Assembly (NCBI GenBank): GCA_020051845.1
Contig: JAGVQG010000060.1
Location: 1 to 48,939, forward strand
DNA: 48,939 nt
Origin: an archaeon
GTDB taxonomy: Archaea > Nanobdellota > Nanobdellia > Woesearchaeales > ARS49
Direction: 5' to 3'
Part shown: piece after piece, positions 40,129 through 47,105 of the stretch
Layout: every line of letters begins with the position of its first letter
How positions within the stretch are numbered: the stretch's first letter is position 1
The notes under the pieces: model-generated
What the model saw: only the letters and a program-made list of their open reading frames with translations
Database searches by the model: none
What the model was told of the DNA's origin: nothing
Program-made: the position numbers and the translations under genes

Positions 40129-40208
40129 TACGAGATCCTATATAAAATTTACGGATATATTGTAATATTTATGAATATATTTCATAGTGAAAAAGAATAT
40201 ATCTCGTA
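40129..40208. promoter_or_regulatory. Divergent promoter with inverted repeat tacgagat/atctcgta
   Basis: The 110-nt AT-rich region holds a minus-strand TATA (ttttatatag, 40138-40147, 26 nt before phoU), a plus-strand TATA (agaatatat, about 40194-40202, 28 nt before the dikinase operon) and an 8-bp inverted repeat, tacgagat (40129-40136) and atctcgta (40201-40208). Copies of gaatatat also occur. The repeat brackets both promoters and could be a shared operator. Confidence 0.5.
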
Positions 40209-40226
40209 AATACCTTATTACATTCC

Positions 40227-41273
40227 ATGGGAATCACGAGTTGTGCTGTGGATGTCGCGCCGGGATCCGGATTGTTCGTAGAGCACAAGAACGACACCTG
40301 GATAGCGAAACCCGACCGCCCCTTCGGCAAACTTCAGCGCGATCTCTATGAGGGTGCTTTCCGCGTCGACGAGAAGATGTTCGGCTGCACCATTGATATC
40401 GAGACGATGAACGACAGGTTGTACGTGTCGAAATCAAGCTGGCAGCGCCTTGTAGATCTGGTGGATGGTTTGTCTTTGGAGAATATGGAGTCGCTTGTCG
40501 GCCAGCGCAAGAGCGACGTCGAAAGCTTCATGCGATGCGCCAAAGATGCGAAGATAGGTGGTGTGGGTTTCGGGGAGTTGTTCGCTAAATATGAATCTGC
40601 TGTCGCGCACTTCCATTTCAGATGGAACTTCAGCAAGGCTGTCGACAGGTTGCTTGAGGCTGAGATAGCGAGGCTTCCAGCGCAGTATGAGTTCGATGTG
40701 ATGCTGCTCGCCAAGGACGCGCCGCCTCTTGAGACCTTGCGTTCGAGCGAGTATTTCCACCAGACATTGCAGGCGATAGCGGAGCATCCTGACACGCAGA
40801 ACGCCATAGCGTCATCCAACGGCACGTTGATCGAGGTGATGAAAGAATCCTCGTGGCTTTGGGAGCGCGTCGCCTATCTGGCTGAGAATTTCATGAAGGT
40901 CCACAATGAGGACATCCGGCTTCCGATACCATATTCATTCGTCGCCAACGAGCTGCGGAACCATCTCGTGGACTCATATAGATTCTCGGTCCCTATCAAT
41001 GCAGTTCCCGAAGGCCTTGCCGAGGAGATAAGGCTCCACGCCGGCGATCGATACGATCAGCTCATCCGCACCGTGACTCTGGCCGCGATGCAGGGCATTC
41101 TCAAGGAGAACGAGCATCACTATCAGATCCGCGGACAGAATGCGATGAAGATCAAGCTCGAAGAGCTTGCGGATGATTGTGTCGCCCGTGGCATGTTGGG
41201 CGACAGGATGGATATCTATGAGGTGGGCAAGCAGCGGGTGCTGGATCTTGCCGCCGATTTCGGAGGGGAGTAG
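40227..41273 (+). CDS. PEP-synthase/RPH-like linker (acceptor) domain protein
   Basis: A 348-residue protein that appears to be a free-standing middle domain of a dikinase. The C-terminal 110 residues (LIRTVTLAAMQGILKENEHHYQIRGQNAMKIKLEELADDCVARGMLGDRMDIYEVGKQRVL) match the helical stretch that precedes the swivel domain in PEP-synthase-like and rifampin-phosphotransferase-like enzymes. It has no ATP-grasp or His motif. The next two genes supply those, and a two-base gap plus an overlap joins the three. The N-terminal 200 residues are unrecognised and may bind the acceptor. The promoter is leaderless by TATA spacing. Confidence 0.7.
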   Translation: MGITSCAVDVAPGSGLFVEHKNDTWIAKPDRPFGKLQRDLYEGAFRVDEKMFGCTIDIETMNDRLYVSKSSWQRLVDLVDGLSLENMESLVGQRKSDVESFMRCAKDAKIGGVGFGELFAKYESAVAHFHFRWNFSKAVDRLLEAEIARLPAQYEFDVMLLAKDAPPLETLRSSEYFHQTLQAIAEHPDTQNAIASSNGTLIEVMKESSWLWERVAYLAENFMKVHNEDIRLPIPYSFVANELRNHLVDSYRFSVPINAVPEGLAEEIRLHAGDRYDQLIRTVTLAAMQGILKENEHHYQIRGQNAMKIKLEELADDCVARGMLGDRMDIYEVGKQRVLDLAADFGGE

Positions 41274-41274
41274 C

Positions 41275-41727
41275 ATGATAGATGACATTGTCAAACTTGT
41301 TCTTGGCGGTTCTGAGCTTGAATTGCGTGAGTTGCTGCACGGCAAGGTCGCGCATCCAGGCAGTGTTGCAGAAGGAGCGTATGAGATTGGTTACGCTCGT
41401 GTTGTATTGAAGAACAACAACAAGCTCGAAGGCCTCCAGGAGTTCAAGCACGGCGAGATTCTCGTCACACGTATGACTGATCCGTCCATGGAGAATGAGA
41501 TGGCGAACGCGTTGGCGTTCGTCACGGATCAAGGTGGAAGCACATGTCACGCAGCTATGATCGCGAGGCAGTTGCGTCGTCTGTGCATCATCGGCACGGA
41601 TCATGCCACGGAGCGGATACGCACGGGTGATCGGATATACATCACGCACCGGGTGCTTAACGATGAAATCGGCAGGATAAGGCGCGGCATAGTGCTCGGA
41701 GGCGAGGATGTTTACCGTCGACCTTGA
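41275..41727 (+). CDS. Stand-alone phosphohistidine swivel domain (PEP-utilising mobile domain)
   Basis: A 150-residue protein homologous to the mobile domain of PEP synthase and pyruvate phosphate dikinase. The phosphorylated His92 is in TDQGGSTCHAAMIARQLRR. The strand block GEILVTRMTDPSMENEMANA precedes it, as expected. ATG 41275 follows the previous stop by two bases with GGAGGGGAG upstream; the longer track ORF starts inside that gene. The last 20 bases overlap the ATP-grasp gene. It should carry phosphate between the ATP site and an acceptor. Confidence 0.9.
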   Translation: MIDDIVKLVLGGSELELRELLHGKVAHPGSVAEGAYEIGYARVVLKNNNKLEGLQEFKHGEILVTRMTDPSMENEMANALAFVTDQGGSTCHAAMIARQLRRLCIIGTDHATERIRTGDRIYITHRVLNDEIGRIRRGIVLGGEDVYRRP

Positions 41728-42640
41728 TTCTGGCAGGAAGGCCTTGCAGTCGATGCTTGGCGGCAAGGCTGCCAATCTGATCGAACTCGCGGGAATAGAC
41801 GGCGTCAAGGTGCCTAGAGGATATTGCATAACGACCGACGCGTTCCGGTCATTTACGAGGGATCTTGGTTTGACGGATTGGATGTGTGATATTGGACTAG
41901 TGTCTGAGTTCAGTCATAAGGCGCAGAACGCGATCAAAGACAAGGAGATGCCTTTCAGGATGGCGCATGATATCTGCATGGCGCTCTATGGTCTGCGCCC
42001 GCCTTTTGCTGTCCGTTCATCCGCCAGCCACGAGGATTCGAAGGATCATTCATTCGCAGGGCAGCAGGACAGTTACCTGAATGTCCAGCCAAAGGATCTG
42101 ATACCTGCCATAAAAGATTGTTGGGCTTCGCTGTACAACGCCCACGCGTTGCATTACCGCAGGCATTCCGATATCGGATCGATAGGGGGCATCGCGGTCA
42201 TAGTGCAGGAGATGGTGGATGCGCATTCTGCCGGCGTGATAATGACGCAGGATCCTGTCGAGGGCGATAAAGATACGATGGTCATCGACGCGTCCTGGGG
42301 CCTGGGTTGTTCTGTCGTATCAGGAGAGGTGAATCCTGATTCCTACAACATCCGCAAACGAGATGGCGCCATCGCTTACCGTTCGATCGCGAACAAACGA
42401 TTGATGACGGTGGGGAAGGACGGCCACAACGTCGAGGTCTCGCTTGTCGGCAGGCCCATCGCCGACGCGCCTGTGCTCGAGGAGAAGGATCTAGGACGTC
42501 TTTACAAAATCGCGATGGACATAGAGCGTCATTTCGGTTGCGCGCAGGATATCGAGTTCTCGATAGACCTTCGTGATATCTACATCGTTCAAGCGCGTCC
42601 GTTGCTTATGCCGGGGGAGGGTCCGAATGGCAAAACCTGA
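41708..42640 (+). CDS. Stand-alone PPDK/PEP-synthase ATP-grasp domain
   Basis: A 310-residue nucleotide-binding domain. LGGKAANLIELAGIDGVKVPRGYCITTDAF is the typical start, followed by PFAVRSSASHEDSKDHSFAGQQDSYL, the QEMVDAHSAGVIMTQDPVEGD ATP-grasp core and IYIVQARPLL at the end. Such domains autophosphorylate the swivel His using ATP. There is no C-terminal PEP-binding TIM barrel here or in the operon, so the enzyme cannot be an ordinary PEP synthase. It overlaps the swivel gene by 20 bp and glgA by 14 bp. Confidence 0.92.
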   Translation: MFTVDLDSGRKALQSMLGGKAANLIELAGIDGVKVPRGYCITTDAFRSFTRDLGLTDWMCDIGLVSEFSHKAQNAIKDKEMPFRMAHDICMALYGLRPPFAVRSSASHEDSKDHSFAGQQDSYLNVQPKDLIPAIKDCWASLYNAHALHYRRHSDIGSIGGIAVIVQEMVDAHSAGVIMTQDPVEGDKDTMVIDASWGLGCSVVSGEVNPDSYNIRKRDGAIAYRSIANKRLMTVGKDGHNVEVSLVGRPIADAPVLEEKDLGRLYKIAMDIERHFGCAQDIEFSIDLRDIYIVQARPLLMPGEGPNGKT

Positions 42641-44237
42641 ATCGTACAATATACTGATGGTCAGCGCCGAAGTCAAGCCGCTTTGCAAGAAAGGCGGTGT
42701 GGCTGATGTGGTCAAGGACCTTGCCAGCTCATTATTGCAGGACAAGCTGCATGATAACGAGGTCGGCGTCATCACTTACATGAACAAAGACCTTGCCGAA
42801 GGGCTTCGGAACGAGGATTATCTGCAGCATATACGGCAGTTCGATGTCGATATCGACGGCAAGAATGAGCGGTTCACGCTCGGCGTCGTGCCGCTTGCTT
42901 GTGGATTGGATGTCTATGTGCTAAGCAACGAGAACTATCTTCACAGGGATAAGTCGGTATATCCTACGGCCGGTGCCAATCAGGTCGAATACGCGAAACG
43001 CTACGCTGCTTTCTCGAAAGCGGCCGCCAAGGTCATAATGGAAGAGCCGCGTCTTGTGCGGTCAGGGAAGACAGTCGTCCACCTGCATGACTACCATTCC
43101 GCGCTGACAGCGGTCTATCTCAAGGACGACCCTGGTTGGAAAGACAGGAAAGCCGGGATCGTGCAGACCGTGCACAACCTTGGTTTCGGTGCTTGGGATC
43201 AGGCGCGCGGATTCCAGGGTGTCTACTCGAGGGAAATCGCGAGATTCGCGGGCCTATTGCACCACTTCAACAGCAAGGAATTGGAGTTCTATGATCACAT
43301 CAACTTCCTCAAGGGAGGGTTGATATTCTCGGATATGGTGAATTGTGTTTCTCAGCGCTATGCCATCGAGGTGCGGCAACAGGATTTCGGCGGTGGTCTT
43401 GAGGGGGTCATGGGTGAATTGTTCGCGCAGGGACGCCTTAGGGGAATCACCAACGGTATAGATAGGGACTATTTGTTCTTCCGCCCGGACTTGAACGCGA
43501 GCGATTGCGTGACGCCATATGATGTGGGTCAGAACGTCGAGAAGAAGAAGGTGTTGAACAGAGGGATCTTCAACGAGATCCTCAAGGAGAACGATATGAG
43601 TTGGTTGGCCGATCATAGGAAGCAGACGATCGGCATGGTGGCGCGTCTAACTGAGCAGAAATTCAAGCTGATGTGCGAGAAAGATAGCATGGCGCTTGAG
43701 AAGATACTCGGAATGGATACTAATGTGGTGGTCTGTGGTGATAATGGCGGAGGAAAAGACGGCATCCGGTCGGTAATGGAGCGGATGCGCAAAAAGCCGA
43801 ACTTCGTCTGGATAAATCCTGGCGAAGGATTGCGGTGGAAAGACAAGGTGCTGGGCTTCGAGGAGATCGCTCATATGGTGTATGCGATATCGGACTTCCA
43901 TCTTGTGCCTTCGCACTATGAGCCATGCGGTCTGACTCAGATGATAGGGATGCGCATGGGTGCCATACCTATCGTGAGCGCTGTCGGCGGTCTCGCGACG
44001 ACGGTCTTCCCGTATGATAGCAGTGATGAGAGGAGCAATGGTTTTGTCATACATCCGACGACGCCGGAGATGGTGGTGGCTACAGTTGCCGATGCGTTGT
44101 CTGTGGCTGCGCCGGGTTCATCTACACGCAAACGGCTCATACGCAAGTGCATGGATGAGGATTATGGCTGGGACAAGCGACTTGGGGCATATTATGACCT
44201 CTATGACGCTGCCCTGGCGAAGGGGGTGAGACCATGA
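42627..44237 (+). CDS. glgA: Glycogen/starch synthase (GT5)
   Basis: A 536-residue glucosyltransferase extending alpha-1,4-glucan from ADP- or UDP-glucose. The N-terminal ILMVSAEVKPLCKKGGVADVV has the KxGG nucleotide-sugar motif, and the C-terminal HYEPCGLTQMIGMRMGAIPIVSAVGG carries the conserved Glu and acceptor-side residues. The length fits bacterial/archaeal GlgA. ATG 42627 follows gggggaggg; the track start at 42573 is inside the previous gene. It lies in the middle of an overlapping operon with the split dikinase upstream and two small paralogues downstream, so the products likely act on the same glucan. Confidence 0.92.
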   Translation: MAKPESYNILMVSAEVKPLCKKGGVADVVKDLASSLLQDKLHDNEVGVITYMNKDLAEGLRNEDYLQHIRQFDVDIDGKNERFTLGVVPLACGLDVYVLSNENYLHRDKSVYPTAGANQVEYAKRYAAFSKAAAKVIMEEPRLVRSGKTVVHLHDYHSALTAVYLKDDPGWKDRKAGIVQTVHNLGFGAWDQARGFQGVYSREIARFAGLLHHFNSKELEFYDHINFLKGGLIFSDMVNCVSQRYAIEVRQQDFGGGLEGVMGELFAQGRLRGITNGIDRDYLFFRPDLNASDCVTPYDVGQNVEKKKVLNRGIFNEILKENDMSWLADHRKQTIGMVARLTEQKFKLMCEKDSMALEKILGMDTNVVVCGDNGGGKDGIRSVMERMRKKPNFVWINPGEGLRWKDKVLGFEEIAHMVYAISDFHLVPSHYEPCGLTQMIGMRMGAIPIVSAVGGLATTVFPYDSSDERSNGFVIHPTTPEMVVATVADALSVAAPGSSTRKRLIRKCMDEDYGWDKRLGAYYDLYDAALAKGVRP

Positions 44238-44665
44238 ACGATATGATCCGCAAGGCTTTGGAAGATGGCTGCAGGAACGAGATGAACAGGCCAAGCTATG
44301 ATAGGTATGTCGTGCTGATCTCTCCGACGCACGTGACGTTCGAGCGTGAATGGAACTATGATGATTGGGACATGAACGAGGACTGGGGTCGCTCTGGCTC
44401 GAAGGTCGAACTGCCTGCTTTTGAGCAGCTTGTCGAGAAGCTGATGCAGGAGAAGAAGGTGAAGGAGGTCCTTCCGTCGACGAATTGCTTCCATTCCCAC
44501 GCTAAGGAGGACAATGGCGCGCAAGAGGACGTCGACCTTGATGGCTACGTCGGAAATGCGTCGATAGAGATGGCGCTGATCGGCAACGCGCTGAAGTACC
44601 GCTTCCTGCCGGGCATCGACCGTGTGCCCAAGGTGAGGTTGCAGCAAGGAAAGGATTACCTGTAG
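44234..44665 (+). CDS. Small conserved-looking protein, paralogue A
   Basis: A 143-residue acidic soluble protein starting as an ATGA overlap with glgA. It shares with the next gene an N-terminal helix, the motif SPTHVTFEREW (ITPTHVILNRRW in the other), a central LPSTNCFHSHAKE (VPSLNAIYSSEKAE) and a C-terminal LKYRFLPG (MRYWFEP). The two are therefore paralogues. No enzyme motif is visible. The operon context points to a glucan- or dikinase-related role. Confidence 0.8.
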   Translation: MNDMIRKALEDGCRNEMNRPSYDRYVVLISPTHVTFEREWNYDDWDMNEDWGRSGSKVELPAFEQLVEKLMQEKKVKEVLPSTNCFHSHAKEDNGAQEDVDLDGYVGNASIEMALIGNALKYRFLPGIDRVPKVRLQQGKDYL

Positions 44666-44672
44666 GTGCAAA

Positions 44673-45083
44673 ATGGAACTTGATGAGTTATTGAGGGGTA
44701 TGTCTGAGGAGTGCAGGCGTGATTACGGCGCTGAGGGATTCACTGCGTGCAACGCGTTCATCACTCCGACGCATGTCATCCTGAACCGCAGATGGGAGCA
44801 CCGTGATAGTCTCAACAATGAGTGGCAGGGGTATTCGCAGGCGCGTGTCGAGCGCGCGGTCATTGTTGATCTGCTTAAGATGTACACTGTCGCAGGATCT
44901 ATCGACGAGTCGGTGCCGTCCTTGAATGCCATCTATAGTTCGGAGAAGGCTGAAGGCCGACCGTTGACAGAGACAAAGCGATCTGATTACACTGGTACTG
45001 TACGCGTCAGGTTATCAGGTCCTCAGTTGCAGATGAGGTATTGGTTCGAGCCGAGTGCGCCTGAGTCGACTGAAAACAAATGA
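44673..45083 (+). CDS. Small conserved-looking protein, paralogue B
   Basis: A 136-residue protein, paralogous to the previous gene (shared PTHV-x-x-x-R/E-W, PS-x-N, and MRYWFEP-like C-terminus), seven bases downstream of it. It may form a heteromer with A. Its C-terminal tail is short and polar. No database family recognised. Confidence 0.78.
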   Translation: MELDELLRGMSEECRRDYGAEGFTACNAFITPTHVILNRRWEHRDSLNNEWQGYSQARVERAVIVDLLKMYTVAGSIDESVPSLNAIYSSEKAEGRPLTETKRSDYTGTVRVRLSGPQLQMRYWFEPSAPESTENK

Positions 45084-45095
45084 GGTAGATGATGC

Positions 45096-45524
45096 ATGAT
45101 TGAAGAGACTGATAGGCGGATTGTGGGATATTTGCGCAGGAACGCGCGTGTGTCGCTCACCGAGGTGGCGAAGGACGTGGGGTTGCCTGTGAGCACTGTT
45201 TATGATAGGATGCGAAGGATCGAGAGGACCCATTTGAGCAGGCACGCGAGCCTGCTGGACATGAAGGATTATGCGAGGATGGCTGTCGTGCTGCGTCTTG
45301 AGCCGCAGCGCAGGGCGGCTGTCCTGGAGTTCCTGAAAAAACATGAGAACGTCAATTCGCTTTATCGGATCAACCACGGATTTGATTGTATCGCCGAGCT
45401 TGTCTTCCCTTCGATGGTGCGGCTGCATGATTTCGTGCGGGACCTCAACACGGGTTTCGGGGTGTTGGAATGCCACACCTATGCCATCGTCGACGACCTC
45501 AAGCGCGAGGAGTTCGTGCCTTAG
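45096..45524 (+). CDS. Lrp/AsnC-family transcriptional regulator
   Basis: A 142-residue regulator. The N-terminal HTH (ETDRRIVGYLRRNARVSLTEVAKDVGLPVSTVYDRMRRIE) is of the AsnC type and residues about 65-140 are the RAM/AsnC ligand-binding domain (VVLRLEPQRRAAVLEFLKKHENVNSLYRINHGFDCIAEL). Twelve bases after paralogue B, it is probably the last gene of the glycan operon and may control it or respond to an amino acid. It converges with the pLGIC gene; the stop codons overlap. Confidence 0.93.
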   Translation: MIEETDRRIVGYLRRNARVSLTEVAKDVGLPVSTVYDRMRRIERTHLSRHASLLDMKDYARMAVVLRLEPQRRAAVLEFLKKHENVNSLYRINHGFDCIAELVFPSMVRLHDFVRDLNTGFGVLECHTYAIVDDLKREEFVP

Positions 45525-46405
45525 CTGAAGAACAAGAACAATAGCAGGTAGAGCACTGGCACGACGAGGAACATCATGAATTCTGTCGCGCGGTGGATCT
45601 TCAATAGGAGCGCTTCTTTCTTCCTTTCATGCAGCTCGAGCATCACGACGTTGATGATGAACGTGCCCAGTAATATCAGGTAGGTGAGGCCCATGAATTC
45701 GTCGGCGAATGTCAGGTAGCCTACGGGCGGTATCTGGTTGCTTATCGACACATGGAACATGACTGCGGCGACAAGACTGCTTCCTGCCATCCCGAGTCTG
45801 GTGGTTATCTTGTCAGGGTCGAGCACGAAGCTGCAAAGCACGACCAAGACTATGAAGAATACTGGCAGGAATGTCTTTAGGAACGAATTGATCGGTATCC
45901 GTGATATGTCGACGTTGAACACGTATTGCGAATATGTCTCGCCGTAGATCGCGTAGCTGTGTTTTTTGGAACATGTGCTCCAGCCGTCTAAGTTCCATCC
46001 TGCGAAAGCGATCGAGTCGTCGATGCCGCTCTCTTTGTTGTTCGCCACGTATCTGATGTCTTGTATGGTGCTGCTTTTGTCCTCTATTATTATCTGCATC
46101 CTCTGCGCATCGAACGGGAATTGTTTGAGGTCGACAGGGCTGTTGAGGTTGGCTTGTATGCGGTAGAACTTCTCGGTCGGAGTGTCGGTTATCTTATCGA
46201 CGCTCGCTGCGCGGCCGTTGATGAACTCGAATTCAGGTGAGCACGCTTCTTTGCATTTGAGCGAAAGGTAGAAGTCCGCCGTGAAAGCTCCTGTCGCGAC
46301 GTCGAACTTGCCGAGGTTGAGCAGGTAAAGCCCGACATTCACGTCAGTCGCTGCCACAGTGCCTGCCAGCATTATGAATATGAGCGGGAAAATCCAGATT
46401 CTCAT
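45521..46405 (-). CDS. Pentameric ligand-gated ion channel
   Basis: A 294-residue Cys-loop-superfamily channel of the GLIC/ELIC type. A signal peptide (1-19) precedes a beta-sandwich ligand domain (about 20-170) with the hallmark QFPFDAQRMQI loop (95-105), and four membrane helices at about 174-194, 203-222, 234-258 and 271-293. The pre-M1 RIPINSFLKTFLP is characteristic. The pore helix M2 includes GMAGSSLVAAVMFHVSISNQIPP. Prokaryotic channels are opened by protons or small amines; the ligand here is unknown. The TATA 28 nt upstream suggests leaderless expression. Few archaea carry this family. Confidence 0.93.
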   Translation of the reverse strand: MRIWIFPLIFIMLAGTVAATDVNVGLYLLNLGKFDVATGAFTADFYLSLKCKEACSPEFEFINGRAASVDKITDTPTEKFYRIQANLNSPVDLKQFPFDAQRMQIIIEDKSSTIQDIRYVANNKESGIDDSIAFAGWNLDGWSTCSKKHSYAIYGETYSQYVFNVDISRIPINSFLKTFLPVFFIVLVVLCSFVLDPDKITTRLGMAGSSLVAAVMFHVSISNQIPPVGYLTFADEFMGLTYLILLGTFIINVVMLELHERKKEALLLKIHRATEFMMFLVVPVLYLLLFLFFS

Positions 46406-46428
46406 GATTCTGCGCCCGTGAGAATTGC

Positions 46429-46437
46429 CTTAAATGT
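46429..46437 (-). promoter_or_regulatory. TATA box of channel gene
   Basis: The minus strand reads acatttaag, centred 28 nt before ATG 46405. Confidence 0.5.
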
Positions 46438-46560
46438 GTTGTGAACCTCATTGTTCCGAAAATCCTCCGTTTTTTGGTGTCCGTTCTCCGTAAATCTGTC
46501 ACAAACGCATTTGAAGCCAGGAATCTAGTATGTTGTTGCGCTGTCGCGCGGAGGATCAAC

Positions 46561-46884
46561 ATGGGAGAGGACGGAGAGAATGGTGGGGATTCTGCGTTGT
46601 GGACAAAAATATTGGGTGTCGCGGTAGGCGTAGCGTTGGTCTATGGTGGCATTCAAGTCAAGGACATTTACTGTAACAATCGCTTGATACCTAAATGTGG
46701 GTCAGTCAAGTCCGGTTACGTTTCGACGAGTGACCTTGGCGTGCTTCTCAAGGACATCGAGAACGATGGAGAGCCAGTGCCGATCATGACCTATAAAGGC
46801 AAGGCCTATGTCCTTCAGGAAGGCCCTGATGGAAGGCCTGTGCCGAAACCCTACAGGATCCAGATCGTGGAGAAGGAGAATTAG
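46561..46884 (+). CDS. Small single-pass membrane protein
   Basis: A 107-residue protein: acidic N-terminus (GEDGENGGDS), one membrane helix (WTKILGVAVGVALVYGGI, about 13-30) and a basic, beta-rich remainder with DIYCNNRLIPKCG, two cysteines that could pair, and VPIMTYKGKAYVLQ. ATG 46561 has GGAGGATC just upstream; the track start at 46441 overlaps the divergent channel promoter. No family recognised. Confidence 0.65.
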   Translation: MGEDGENGGDSALWTKILGVAVGVALVYGGIQVKDIYCNNRLIPKCGSVKSGYVSTSDLGVLLKDIENDGEPVPIMTYKGKAYVLQEGPDGRPVPKPYRIQIVEKEN

Positions 46885-46919
46885 TTGTCCTGAAGGGATT
46901 TATGGATAGAAAAGCATAC

Positions 46920-46927
46920 ATTTATAA
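46920..46927 (+). promoter_or_regulatory. TATA box of DEAD-box gene
   Basis: The atttataaa element predicts transcription near 46949, about 157 nt before the helicase ATG, an unusually long leader in this window. Confidence 0.55.
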
Positions 46928-46948
46928 ACCAAAGACGGGGATAAGTAC

Positions 46949-47105
46949 ATAGAAACAGTCACTGATAGCACGTCTGAAAGGGCGTGTCCGAGTCAGGACC
47001 ATTGTTTGCTATCCACGCGAAACATTCGAGTTCTGACCACCTGTTTAGGTGAACCGTCTATCATTCTGTTTCACAGTGGAATGCAACGATGATAAGGTGA
47101 AATAG
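46949..47105 (+). promoter_or_regulatory. Long structured 5' leader of the DEAD-box helicase gene
   Basis: The leader contains hairpins cacg/cgtg (46969-46972, 46983-46986), gtcc/ggac (46986-46989, 46996-46999) and cacct-gttt-aggtg (47038-47051), then an AAGGTGA ribosome site before the ATG. RNA helicases are often regulated through leader structure; that is inference here. A separate small RNA is also possible. Confidence 0.45.

Noticed and set aside
40227-42640. Ordinary PEP synthase broken by frameshifts
   Set aside because: Each part has its own start, ribosome site and complete domain, the order differs from PEP synthase, and no PEP barrel follows; a split system fits better than a pseudogene.
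46949-47105. C/D-box small RNA
   Set aside because: Several CTGA sequences occur, but no good RTGATGA C box pairs with them in the right order.
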